Below, piece by piece: positions 51,066-59,075 of a stretch of DNA of 64,000 nt. The position numbers and the translations under genes are program-made. The stretch is from Arsenicicoccus bolidensis DSM 15745. Its GTDB lineage: Bacteria; Actinomycetota; Actinomycetes; Actinomycetales; Dermatophilaceae. The DNA is taken from assembly GCF_000426385.1 (NCBI RefSeq), contig NZ_AUFG01000003.1:1-64000 (forward strand). The letters are read 5' to 3'. The notes under the pieces are model-generated. The model was given only the letters and a program-made list of their open reading frames with translations, ran no database searches and had not been told where the DNA came from. Every line of letters begins with the position of its first letter. The first letter of the stretch is position 1.

Positions 51066-51133
51066 CCGCGCAGAGTGGTCGCGCATCGACGTCAGGGCGG
51101 CCCTGGTGTCGGATCTGTGACCACTCTGCGCGG
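51066..51133. repeat. 68-bp cruciform element, copy 1
   Basis: Perfect 15-bp inverted ends CCGCGCAGAGTGGTC (51066-51080) and GACCACTCTGCGCGG (51119-51133) enclose an inner hairpin around CAGGG-cgg-CCCTG. A related copy lies at 51887-51945; together they flank the TetR-type gene. The first copy follows the Lrp remnant. Confidence 0.8.
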
Positions 51134-51242
51134 CAGGGCGCGCCGCACGGCCATCGCGCCCGCCGAGGTTATACGATGCCGCACATGTCCCGTCGGGCCC
51201 GTCGTGCCCGCACGCACAGCTGACCGAGGAGCGTCATACGAG

Positions 51243-51815
51243 ATGGGTGCCCTGCGAACTCCCCGAGAGAAGTGGATCGACGAAGGGCTGCGCGTCCTGG
51301 CCGAGGGGGGCGTGGACGCGGTGCGCGTGGAGGTCCTGGCCAAGCGGCTCGGGGTCACCAAGGGCGGCTTCTACGGCTACTTCCAGGACCGGCAGGCGCT
51401 GCTGACCGAGATGCTGGACACGTGGGAGCGCGAGGCGGTCGACGAGGTGATCGATCGCGTGCAGGCCGAGGGTGGCGACCTGCTCGACCAGGTGCGGACC
51501 GCGGGCCGGCTGACCTTCTCCAACGACCGGCTGCTGCCCGTCGACCTGGCCATCCGCACCTGGGCGCGCCGGGACCCGGAGGTCGCCGAGCGCCTGCGCC
51601 GGGTCGACAACCGGCGCATCCAGCTGTCGCGCGACGCCATCTCGACGTTCTGCGACGACCCCGACGAGGTCGAGGCGCGCGCGCTGCTGGCCTACTGCGT
51701 CGCCATCGGCAGCCACTTCCTCGCCGCAGACCACCCCCGGCGCACGCGACTGGAGGTCATCAACCACGCGGCCGACCTCATCCTCGACCAGGGGGACCGC
51801 GGCCACCTGAGGTGA
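51243..51815 (+). CDS. TetR-family transcriptional regulator
   Basis: A 190-residue repressor-like protein with the N-terminal HTH (VDAVRVEVLAKRLGVTKGGFYGYFQDRQALLTEML, about 23-57) and a helical ligand domain including a TetR C-terminal pattern LLAYCVAIGSHFLAADHP. GAGGAG lies 11 bases before the ATG. Its target is not evident; the amidohydrolase gene downstream is separated by a palindromic element. The in-frame upstream extension is not conserved. Confidence 0.85.
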   Translation: MGALRTPREKWIDEGLRVLAEGGVDAVRVEVLAKRLGVTKGGFYGYFQDRQALLTEMLDTWEREAVDEVIDRVQAEGGDLLDQVRTAGRLTFSNDRLLPVDLAIRTWARRDPEVAERLRRVDNRRIQLSRDAISTFCDDPDEVEARALLAYCVAIGSHFLAADHPRRTRLEVINHAADLILDQGDRGHLR

Positions 51816-51886
51816 CGCAGGTCGCACCCCCGCCAGTCGTGCACCCGCGGCCGCCGGGCGAGCGACTCCCCGTCTGACGGCCGGCA

Positions 51887-51945
51887 CAGAGTGGTCACAC
51901 GTCCGACGTCAGGGTGACCTTGATGTCGGATGTGCGACCACTCTG
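51887..51945. repeat. 59-bp cruciform element, copy 2
   Basis: CAGAGTGGTC (51887-51896) and GACCACTCTG (51936-51945) frame the inner stem CCGACgtCAGGG...CCTTGatGTCGG. Compared with copy 1 the inner stem carries changes that keep pairing, including one G-U in RNA. It lies between the TetR gene and the amidohydrolase gene. Confidence 0.75.
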
Positions 51946-52049
51946 GATCGGGCAGGGCCGCTCCCACGACTGGGGCGACCGCTCCACGGAACGTTAGATT
52001 GCAGAGGCGGATCGTCCCGCCGCAACGCCGCGCCCTGGAGGTGGACCTC

Positions 52050-53630
52050 GTGTCGTCCCTGCTCGTCCGCAACGTACGCCTCGTCCCAGTGACCCCGCCC
52101 GAGCTGGGCGGGCGTCATACGGCCTCTGCCGCAGGCGAGCTCGACCCAGGCGAGACCGTTGCCGCGCGCACGGGCTCCGAGCCCGTCGACGTGCGCGTCG
52201 TCGACGGCGTCGTCACGCAGGTCGGGCTGGGGCTCGCGGACGACGGGTCCCCGGTGCTCGAGGGTGAGGGCCGCTGGGCGATCCCCGGGCTGTGGGACCA
52301 GCACGTCCACTCGGCGCAGGCCGGGCTGATGGCCCGCCGGCTCGACGTGTCGGGGACGGCCGGGCCCGAGGAGGTCACGGCCCGCGTGGCCGAGCACGTG
52401 CGGTCGCTGGACGAGCGGCCCGACGCCGACCGCACCTCCGTGGTGTCGGCGTGGGGGCACCGCAGCGCGACCTGGTCCCGGCCCGCCACCGTCGCCGAGC
52501 TCGACGCCGTCAGCGGCGACCACCCCGTCCTCATCGTCAGCGGCGATGGGCACAACGGCTGGCTGAACTCCCTTGCGCTGCAACGACTCGGCGCCCCCGC
52601 GACCCGGCACGCGCTGGACGAGGACGACTGGTTCCCGGTGTTCGGGAGGCTGTCGGAGCTGACCGGGGACGACGACGTCGAGGGGGCGGTCGCCGACCTC
52701 GTCGCCGACGCGAACGCCCGCGGCGTCGTGGGGATCGTGGACTTCGAGTTCGGCGCGGGCTACGCGCGCTGGCCGGAGCGGGTCGCGGCCGGGCTGGACA
52801 CGCTGCGGGTGCGGCCCGCCGTCTATCCCGAGCTGCTGGACGCGGTCCTCGAGGCGGGGCTGCGGACCGGTCAGGACCTCGCCGCCGGGCTGGTCGCGAT
52901 GGGCCCGCTCAAGATCATCTCGGACGGCTCGCTCAACACGCGCACGGCCTACTGCTGCGAGCCGTACGTCGACGCCGGGTCGCTCGAGTTCCCGCGCGGC
53001 AAGGTCAACTTCCCGCTCGACCGGCTCACCTCGCTGCTGTCGACAGCCCACGGCGCCGGGCTCGAGATCGCGCTGCACGCCATCGGCGACGCGGCCGTGG
53101 AGCAGGCGCTCGCGGCCTTCGAGGCGACGGGGGCGCGTGGCGCCATCGAGCACGCCCAGCTCGTGACCTGGTCGGACGTGCCTCGTATGGCGCGCCTCGG
53201 GGTGCGCGCCAGCGTGCAGCCGGCCCACCTGCTCGACGACCGCGACGTCACCGACGTGTGCTGGGGCGACCGGTCGGAGCGGTGCTTCGTGCTGCGGTCG
53301 TTCATCGACGCGGGGGTGACGCTGCGGATGGGCTCGGACGCGCCGGTCTCGCCGCTGGACCCCTGGCTGGCGATGGCGGCGGCGGTCCACCGCAGCGCCG
53401 ACGAGCGCTCCGCCTGGCACCCCGAGCAGGCCATCACCCCGGCCGAGGCGCTGGGGGCGAGCACCGACGGGCAGGGCACGATCGGCGTCGGGTCGCACGG
53501 GGACGTCGTGCTGCTCGACGCCGACCCGCTGGCGTCGGGTCGTGGTGCCGTCGAGGCGGCGGCGACTCTGCGGGACATGCGCGTCGCGGCCACCGTGGTC
53601 GCGGGCCGGGTGGTCCACGACGCCCGCTGA
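52050..53630 (+). CDS. amidohydrolase family 3 (YtcJ-like)
   Basis: A 526-residue metal-dependent hydrolase. The motif HxH is WDQHVHSAQAGL near residue 86. Later come VDFEFGAGYARWPERV, KIISDGSLNTRTAYCCEPY, LHAIGDAAVEQAL, EHAQLVTW and the metal-binding Asp in RMGSDAPVSPLDPW. Substrate unknown (N-substituted amides or formamides in related enzymes). The GTG at 52050 is preferred because GGAGG lies 8 bases upstream; a GTG at 52041 is the alternative. Confidence 0.85.
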   Translation: MSSLLVRNVRLVPVTPPELGGRHTASAAGELDPGETVAARTGSEPVDVRVVDGVVTQVGLGLADDGSPVLEGEGRWAIPGLWDQHVHSAQAGLMARRLDVSGTAGPEEVTARVAEHVRSLDERPDADRTSVVSAWGHRSATWSRPATVAELDAVSGDHPVLIVSGDGHNGWLNSLALQRLGAPATRHALDEDDWFPVFGRLSELTGDDDVEGAVADLVADANARGVVGIVDFEFGAGYARWPERVAAGLDTLRVRPAVYPELLDAVLEAGLRTGQDLAAGLVAMGPLKIISDGSLNTRTAYCCEPYVDAGSLEFPRGKVNFPLDRLTSLLSTAHGAGLEIALHAIGDAAVEQALAAFEATGARGAIEHAQLVTWSDVPRMARLGVRASVQPAHLLDDRDVTDVCWGDRSERCFVLRSFIDAGVTLRMGSDAPVSPLDPWLAMAAAVHRSADERSAWHPEQAITPAEALGASTDGQGTIGVGSHGDVVLLDADPLASGRGAVEAAATLRDMRVAATVVAGRVVHDAR

Positions 53631-53700
53631 CGCCGCCGCATGAGGAGTCGGCGTGGGCAGCCGGCATGGGCAGCCGGCGTGGGGCGTGGCCGATGGCTTG

Positions 53701-53761
53701 GCTTGCCACATATGACGCCTGGTGTCCCATGGCCCCGTTCGTGTCCTATGGGGCAAGTGCG
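53701..53761. repeat. 61-bp palindromic element, copy 2
   Basis: This is the second copy of the element at 46445-46505, 7 kb away, with the same orientation and nearly identical ends (CTTGCCACATA and TATGGGGCAAG). The centre differs (CCCATGG in place of TCATGAC) but keeps local symmetry. Intergenic, between convergent genes. Confidence 0.7.
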
Positions 53762-53787
53762 ACGGCCCGGCTGTCACCCAGGCCCCA

Positions 53788-53869
53788 CCGACTGGTCAGT
53801 TCCCGACGGCCTCGTGCGTCGGGAACTGACCGGTCGGCGGGGGTGGGGTGTCGGGAACTGACCGGTCGG
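53788..53869. terminator. triplicated arm hairpin between convergent genes
   Basis: A 20-bp arm at 53788-53807 pairs 19/20 with 53818-53837 (GTCGGGAACTGACCGGTCGG). The latter is repeated exactly at 53850-53869, so either right arm can close the hairpin. It ends 8 bp from the stop of the endonuclease gene and serves as a plausible bidirectional terminator for amidohydrolase and endonuclease. Confidence 0.65.
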
Positions 53870-53877
53870 CGTGGGGG

Positions 53878-54549
53878 TCAGGCGTCGTTGTCGTTGCCGT
53901 CGTCGTTGTGGTGGTCGAGGAGGGCGGGGTCGCGGGCGACGCGGACCAGGGCGGCGGCGAGGTGGGCGAGGTCGTCGCCGTCGACCAGGCTCGCGAGCTG
54001 CTCGGGGTCGTCGGGCAGCCCCGCCGCGCGGGCGCCCTCGAGGGCCAGCCTGTCGAGGTAGGGGCGCACCTGGGGCCACACCGCCTGCACCTCGCGCAGG
54101 AAGATGGATGCGCCCGCCGGGCCGATCCCGTCGAAGGTCTGCAGGGACTTCGCGATGCGGCGCGGGTCGCCGTCGGCCTCGTCGCGCAGCCGGCGCAGGT
54201 CACCGCCCCACCGGTCGAGCAGCAGCGCGGCGGCGTCGTCGAGCCGGGTGGCGGTGCTCTCGTCATACCGGCGATAGCCCCCGCGTCCGAGGATGTTCAC
54301 GCGGTGCTGCCAGGTGCTCTCGCGCAGGTGCTCCGCGGTCCGCCACCCCTCGGCGAACAGCTCGCGCGCCGTGGCGACCGCGATGTCGGAGCGGATGCGC
54401 GTCGACAGCAGGAGGCTCAGAACAAGCAGCTGCCACAGGGGAGCGGGCTTGTCCTGCAAGGAGATTCCCGCGTCCGAGGCAAAGGTGGTCCCGTGCCGCT
54501 CGAGCAGCCGACGTGCGGTCTTCGCCTGCGTGCTTCTGCCCTTGGTCAT
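53878..54549 (-). CDS. HhH-GPD family endonuclease III-like protein
   Basis: A 223-residue helical protein with a helix-hairpin-helix LQTFDGIGPAGASIFLREVQ (about 138-157), a preceding STRIRSDIAVATARELFAEGW segment and HLRESTWQHRVNILGRGGYRRYDEST. It resembles short actinobacterial endonuclease III-like proteins without the C-terminal iron-sulfur cysteines. A catalytic Lys/Asp pair is not obvious, so glycosylase activity is uncertain. The C-terminal tail is a run of Asn/Asp (HHNDDGNDNDA). Confidence 0.75.
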   Translation of the reverse strand: MTKGRSTQAKTARRLLERHGTTFASDAGISLQDKPAPLWQLLVLSLLLSTRIRSDIAVATARELFAEGWRTAEHLRESTWQHRVNILGRGGYRRYDESTATRLDDAAALLLDRWGGDLRRLRDEADGDPRRIAKSLQTFDGIGPAGASIFLREVQAVWPQVRPYLDRLALEGARAAGLPDDPEQLASLVDGDDLAHLAAALVRVARDPALLDHHNDDGNDNDA

Positions 54550-54602
54550 GCGGGTCGCCTACCCCGGGCGGGGTTCGTCCATGCAGGGCCGAGGTGCGGG
54601 CG

Positions 54603-54665
54603 GTTGCGCCATACGCAACTTGGGGGTTGCGCATCGATGAGGCAAGTGCAATGCTGGAGTTGCAC
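54603..54665 (+). promoter_or_regulatory. repeated inverted motifs upstream of the SRPBCC-ArsR operon
   Basis: GTTGCG-ccata-CGCAAC (54603-54619) and GTGCAA-N8-TTGCAC (54646-54665) are two inverted repeats sharing a TTGC half-site, with a further GTTGCGCA at 54626-54633. They end about 25 bp before the SRPBCC start. ArsR proteins bind such spaced dyads, and an ArsR gene is the second gene of the operon. Confidence 0.5.
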
Positions 54666-54689
54666 ATCATTCACCGACACGAAAGAGTG

Positions 54690-55142
54690 ATGACCATCAC
54701 CACTGACCGCATCGAGCGCGAGACCCTCATCGCCGCACCGCAGGACCGTGTCTGGGCCATGGTCGCCCAGCCCGGCTGGTGGGTCGCCGACGAGGGCTCG
54801 CTGACCGACGAGGTCGCCGAGGAGGGACGTTCCGTCCTCGCCAAGAACAGCGCGTACGGCGAGTTCCCCGTGCGCGTCGAGAAGGTCGACCCCACGTCCT
54901 ACCTCGCCTATCGCTGGGCCAGCGCCTTCCCGGGCGTGGAGCTCCGCGACGACAACAGCACCCTCGTGGAGTTCACGCTGACCCCCGAGGGGGACGGGAC
55001 CCGGCTGCGCGTCGTCGAGAGCGGCTTCGGCTCGCTCGCCGGCGCCACCGAGCAGATCGACCAGGCCCAGCAGCAGAATGCCGACGGCTGGATCGAGGTC
55101 CTGGACAGCTTCCGCTCGCGCGTCGAGAAGGCCGCCGCGTGA
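54690..55142 (+). CDS. SRPBCC (AHSA1-like) protein
   Basis: A 150-residue START/Bet v1-like hydrophobic-pocket protein: RIERETLIAAPQDRVWAMVAQPGWWV, VEKVDPTSYLAYRWASAFPGV, STLVEFTLTPEGDGTRLRVVESGFGSL. Such proteins often pair with ArsR regulators, as here (GTGA overlap). The ligand is unknown. The ATG has GAAAGAG upstream. Confidence 0.88.
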   Translation: MTITTDRIERETLIAAPQDRVWAMVAQPGWWVADEGSLTDEVAEEGRSVLAKNSAYGEFPVRVEKVDPTSYLAYRWASAFPGVELRDDNSTLVEFTLTPEGDGTRLRVVESGFGSLAGATEQIDQAQQQNADGWIEVLDSFRSRVEKAAA

Positions 55143-55486
55143 CCGAGCAGGCACCGCTCGACGACGGTGGGGCGGACAGCGTGCTCGTCGCGCTGGCCGA
55201 CCCCACCCGCCGCCGACTGCTCGACCTGGTGGGCTCGCTCGGCGAAGCCACCGCGACCACCCTCGCCGCGCAGGTCTCCGTGACCCGCCAGGCCGTGGTC
55301 AAGCACCTCACCGTCCTCGACCAGGCCGGCCTGGTGACCGGTCGGCGCGTCGGCCGAGAGGTGCGCTACTCCGTACGCCCCGAGACGCTCGACGCCACCG
55401 CCAGCCGGCTCGCGGCCCTCGCCTCCGACTGGGACACGCGCCTGGCCAGGCTCAAGGAGCAGGCCGAGGCCCCCGAGGGCAGCTAG
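55139..55486 (+). CDS. ArsR-family transcriptional regulator
   Basis: A 115-residue winged-helix repressor: SVLVALADPTRRRLLDLVGSLGEATATTLAAQVSVTRQAVVKHLTVLDQAGLVTGRRVGREVRYSV. It has no metal-binding Cys motif, so it belongs to the non-metal group usually paired with AHSA1-like proteins. GTG start overlapping the previous stop. It likely represses its own operon and perhaps the efflux pump 170 bp downstream. Confidence 0.9.
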   Translation: MTEQAPLDDGGADSVLVALADPTRRRLLDLVGSLGEATATTLAAQVSVTRQAVVKHLTVLDQAGLVTGRRVGREVRYSVRPETLDATASRLAALASDWDTRLARLKEQAEAPEGS

Positions 55487-55561
55487 ACCCGCGACGCCTG
55501 GCTCGCGAGGGCCGGCGCGTAGTCGCACTCGCTCCACCCTTCCGCATCCTTCCGCACCCGG

Positions 55562-55578
55562 CGATCCCTAATGGATCG
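55562..55578. promoter_or_regulatory. inverted repeat upstream of the efflux gene
   Basis: CGATCC-ctaat-GGATCG lies about 80 bp before the MFS start in the 170-bp gap after arsR. It could be an operator or a weak terminator; the sequence does not decide. Confidence 0.35.
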
Positions 55579-55656
55579 TCCGGCGCCTTCGCCGACCCTC
55601 GGGCCGGACCCGTCCACCACTCGCGTGGGCCACCCACTCCTGCCCTAGGACGCCCC

Positions 55657-57081
55657 ATGTCTGCCCCAGCACGCCCGCACGCCTTCACCCGCCGCCAGTG
55701 GCTCGTCCTGCTCGTCCTGCTGGGCGCGGGATTCCTGCTCGCGCTCGACTTCTCCATCCTCAACGTGGCCCTGCCCGAGATCGGCGCCGGCGTCGGTCTG
55801 AGCAACGCCGACCTGCCCTGGATCGCCGCCGCCTACGCCCTCCCGGCCGCCGGCTTCACCCTGCTCTTCGGCCGGCTCGCAGACCTGCTCGGCCGACGCC
55901 GGGTGTTCCTCGGCGGCATGGTCCTGCTGATCTGCGCCTCCGCCCTCGGTGGCCTCGCGACCACCCCGGAGGTCCTGCTCACGGCCCGCGTGCTCCAGGG
56001 GCTCGCCGCCGCCATGTCCACCCCCGCAGCGTTGTCGCTGCTCACCACCGAGTTCGACGAGGGCGCGGCCCGCGACCGCGTGCTCGGCTTCAACGGCGCC
56101 ATCCTGTCCGGCGGCTTCACCGTGGGCGCCCTGGTCGGGGGTGCGCTGGTGAGCCTGATCAGCTGGCGCGCGGCGTTCCTCATCAACCTGCCCGTGGCGC
56201 TCGCCATCCTCGTCCTCACGCCCGGTCTCGTTGCCGCATCACGGGTGCCCCACCGCCCGGTGCTGGACGTGCCCGGTGCACTGACCGTCACCGGCGGGCT
56301 GCTCGCCGGCGTCTACGCGATCATCGAGCAGGACTGGCGCTGGGGCCTGGCCGGCATCCTGCTGCTCGCGGCGTTCGTCGTCGTCGAGCTGCGCGCCACC
56401 GCCCCGCTCGTGCCGCTGCGGATCCTGCGCCGACCCCCCGTGCGGTGGGGCAACGGCGCCGGCATGGTCACCTTCTCCATGGAGACGGCCGCGATCTTCC
56501 TCATGACGATCTACGTCCAGCAGTCGATCGGGCTGTCCCCGGTCATCACGGGCCTGGTCTTCGGCATACCGGGCCTGGCCGCGGTGAGCGCCGGCATCCT
56601 CGCCGGCCGCTTCCTCGGCGCGTTCGGCACCCGTCGCGTCCTCGTCACCGGGATGGTCGTCCAGGGGGTCGCCACCCTGCCCCTGGCCTTCGTCGGAACC
56701 GACCGCACGGCCCTCCTCCTCATCGTCCCCGCGCTCCTCGTGGGCTTCTTCGGGCACGTGACGGCGATCGTCGCCTACACCGTCGCCGGCACCTCCGGGC
56801 TCCCCGACGACCAGCAGGGCCTGGCCACCGGCCTCACCTCTATGACCCAGCAGGTGGCGATCACGGTGGGCATCCCGATCCTCGGCTCCCTCGCCGCCAC
56901 CCAGGCGACCTCGCAGTCGGGCCTGCGGCTGGCGCTCGTCGTCGACGCCGCCGTCGTCGTGGTCGGCGCCGGCCTGGTCTGGCACGGGCTGCGACCCCGC
57001 ACCCTCACCACGAACGGCCCGTCTGCCCCGGCCCAGCCCGCCGACCCCTACGTCCACGTCTCGACCGAAGGACTGTCATGA
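55657..57081 (+). CDS. DHA2-family MFS efflux transporter
   Basis: A 474-residue 14-helix drug:H+ antiporter. Markers are the N-terminal LLALDFSILNVALPEIG (motif D1, LDxTVxNVALP-like), GRLADLLGRRRVFLGG (motif A) and the motif-C-like GFNGAILSGGFTVGALVGGALV. Expected to export lipophilic drugs or metabolites. The stop overlaps the DoxX-like gene by ATGA. Confidence 0.9.
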   Translation: MSAPARPHAFTRRQWLVLLVLLGAGFLLALDFSILNVALPEIGAGVGLSNADLPWIAAAYALPAAGFTLLFGRLADLLGRRRVFLGGMVLLICASALGGLATTPEVLLTARVLQGLAAAMSTPAALSLLTTEFDEGAARDRVLGFNGAILSGGFTVGALVGGALVSLISWRAAFLINLPVALAILVLTPGLVAASRVPHRPVLDVPGALTVTGGLLAGVYAIIEQDWRWGLAGILLLAAFVVVELRATAPLVPLRILRRPPVRWGNGAGMVTFSMETAAIFLMTIYVQQSIGLSPVITGLVFGIPGLAAVSAGILAGRFLGAFGTRRVLVTGMVVQGVATLPLAFVGTDRTALLLIVPALLVGFFGHVTAIVAYTVAGTSGLPDDQQGLATGLTSMTQQVAITVGIPILGSLAATQATSQSGLRLALVVDAAVVVVGAGLVWHGLRPRTLTTNGPSAPAQPADPYVHVSTEGLS

Positions 57082-57503
57082 ACAACATCAGCCTGTGGAT
57101 CATCACCTCGTTCCTCGCGACCGGTCTGGTCGTCGACGGTCACCGAAGGCTCGGCAGCTCGCCCGTCGCCTACGCAGCGCTGGCCCGTGCGTCGGGCGGT
57201 GGGTCGGGCGGTGCCGCGGGTGCTGCCTCGGGCAGCCATGGCGCTCGGTATCTCTCCCACGGTGCCTACCGCAACGTCGGTGCCCTCCAGCTGGTCGCCG
57301 CCGTCGGCCTGATGGTCCCCGGCCTGCTGCGCACCGCCACCCTGCTCGTGCCGCTGTCCGCCTGCGGCGTCATCGCGCTGCTCCTGTGGGCCACCGACGT
57401 CCGCGACCTCGGCCGCGATCACCGCCGGGGCGTCAGCGTCGTGGTCGCGATCGCCGCGGCGGCCTTCGTCGCCTACGGACGGTTCGGGACCTGGGCGCTG
57501 TGA
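57078..57503 (+). CDS. DoxX-like membrane protein
   Basis: A 141-residue protein with four hydrophobic segments (3-20, 70-90, 93-107, 121-136). A Gly/Ser-rich loop (ARASGGGSGGAAGAASG) lies between helix 1 and the conserved YRNVGALQLVAAVGLMVPG motif of the DoxX-like family. Role unknown, possibly redox-related. Translationally coupled to the efflux gene. Confidence 0.75.
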   Translation: MNNISLWIITSFLATGLVVDGHRRLGSSPVAYAALARASGGGSGGAAGAASGSHGARYLSHGAYRNVGALQLVAAVGLMVPGLLRTATLLVPLSACGVIALLLWATDVRDLGRDHRRGVSVVVAIAAAAFVAYGRFGTWAL

Positions 57504-57580
57504 GGCGTCGTCGAGGCGTGCACCGTCGCCAGGTCCTCAGACCCTGTGGCGGGCGAGGGGGTCGTGACTACAGTTGAGGG

Positions 57581-58126
57581 ATGGGCGAGTTCACGTGGGG
57601 TGACCTCTTCGGCAGCCTGGCCCTACTCGGGTCGCTGCTCGGGTGGCTGCTGAGCCGCCGCTCGGCCAAGGCGGCGTCCCTCGCCGCCGCCCGAGCGGAG
57701 GAGCGCGCCGAACGGTCGGCCGACTCCGCCGAGCGATCCGCCCTCGCGCAGGAGCGGCTGTCGCGCCTCTTCGAAACCTTCCTCAGCCGCGAGGAGCGTC
57801 GCGCGGTCGGCGCCGCGCAGCCGGGCACCAGGCGGAGGGCGATCCTCGGGGGAGCACCCCGGCCTCGAGGCGCCCGCTGGTCGCTGGACCGCGACCCCGG
57901 GGGCCGGGCGACGCTCACCAACCTCGGTGACTCCGCCCGCCACGTGCGCCTGCGCGGCGAGGCGACGTCGACCTTCGAGGCGCCGGAGCCCCTGGACGTG
58001 CTCGGCCAGGGCGAGAGCGCGACCGTCGTCGCGATCGGGGACTGGCAGGCCGGGACGCCCACCCTCGTGGTCACCTGGGAGGACGAGGACGGGGATCAGC
58101 AGGTATGGCGCCGCGTCCTGCCATGA
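57581..58126 (+). CDS. hypothetical membrane-anchored protein
   Basis: A 181-residue protein. A short N-terminal helix (WGDLFGSLALLGSLLGWLL) is followed by an Ala/Glu/Arg-rich likely coiled coil (residues 27-75) and a beta-rich C-terminal domain (WSLDRDPGGRATLTNLGDSARHVRLRG). That domain resembles the immunoglobulin-like folds of surface or scaffold proteins. No family recognised. Confidence 0.65.
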   Translation: MGEFTWGDLFGSLALLGSLLGWLLSRRSAKAASLAAARAEERAERSADSAERSALAQERLSRLFETFLSREERRAVGAAQPGTRRRAILGGAPRPRGARWSLDRDPGGRATLTNLGDSARHVRLRGEATSTFEAPEPLDVLGQGESATVVAIGDWQAGTPTLVVTWEDEDGDQQVWRRVLP

Positions 58127-58148
58127 CGCCGGCTGCGGCATACGGCGC

Positions 58149-59075
58149 TCAGCTGAGGATGTCCTTGCGCCGGAACCACCAGTAGGCCAGCGCGATCGTG
58201 ACCACGCCGTAGATCAGCGACCACAATGCGCTGAGCTGGATGTCGGTCCAGCCGATGTCGGGGGACAGGGCGCGCACCCAGGCGCGGGAGTAGTGCATCG
58301 GCAGGGCGTGGCGCAGGTCGCCGAGCTGCTCGATGGTGTCGAGGATCGACGCGACGATCGTCACGAGCACCGCGCCGCCGACGGCGCCGAGCGGTGCGTC
58401 GTTGAGGGTGCCGATGAGCAGGGCGATGCCGATGACCTGGACCAGGTTGATCGCCACGACGGCGGCGGCCAGCGCGAGGCGGGGCAGGAACTCCGCCCAC
58501 CCCAGGCTCGTGCCGACGGGGCTCGAGTAGGACGTCCACCCGTAGGCGACCCCGCCGACCAGCAACGCCCACGCGGGCAGCAGGAACGCCGCCAGGACGG
58601 TCGACCCCAGGGCGACGACGAGCTTGCTGGTCAGCAGCCGCGCCCGACTGACCGGCGCGACGAGCAGGTAGCGCAGGGAGGACCAGGACGCCTCGGACGG
58701 CACGGCGTCCCCGGCGAACAGCGCCGCGAGGATGACGAGCAGGAAGTCGCTGGACGCGAACAGGCAGAAGACCGCGAAGTTGGCGCCGCCCTCACGCGCC
58801 AGGTCGACGAATCGACCGCCGCCCGAGCCGTCGTCGCCGAGTGAGAAGGCGCCGACCAGGATGAGCGGGAGCGCCAGCAGCAGGCCGAACCCCCACGCCG
58901 TGCGGCGCCGCCCGATCTGCCGGCCCAGCTCGACGCGCCACCGCAGGGGCTTGGCACGACGGGCGCCGGCGGACCCCCGCTGCTCGCCCCCGCGCTGGGT
59001 GCGGTCGTTGCCGTCATTGCCGTCGTTGCCGTCGCTGCGATCGGGGCGCCGCGTGCGCGCGGTGCTGGGGGTCAT
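58149..59075 (-). CDS. ABC-2 type permease
   Basis: A 308-residue permease with six predicted helices after a 50-residue hydrophilic head containing repeated Gly-Asn-Asp. Features are RVELGRQIGRRRTAWGFGLLLALPLILVGAF, PSEASWSSLRYLLVAPVSRARLLTSKLVVAL and a final FRRKDILS typical of ABC-2 subunits. It overlaps the upstream hydrolase-ATPase gene by ATGA and should pair with that gene's ATPase domain. Confidence 0.88.
   Translation of the reverse strand: MTPSTARTRRPDRSDGNDGNDGNDRTQRGGEQRGSAGARRAKPLRWRVELGRQIGRRRTAWGFGLLLALPLILVGAFSLGDDGSGGGRFVDLAREGGANFAVFCLFASSDFLLVILAALFAGDAVPSEASWSSLRYLLVAPVSRARLLTSKLVVALGSTVLAAFLLPAWALLVGGVAYGWTSYSSPVGTSLGWAEFLPRLALAAAVVAINLVQVIGIALLIGTLNDAPLGAVGGAVLVTIVASILDTIEQLGDLRHALPMHYSRAWVRALSPDIGWTDIQLSALWSLIYGVVTIALAYWWFRRKDILS

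Noticed and set aside
49800-51086. 428-residue frame as a complete M20 hydrolase
   Set aside because: The first 140 or so residues are antisense to the Lrp/AsnC remnant and lack the zinc motif; the gene is 5'-truncated.
51075-51242. Longer N-terminus for the TetR regulator
   Set aside because: The in-frame upstream segment is read through the palindromic element and promoter and is not TetR-like; the ATG at 51243 has GAGGAG upstream.
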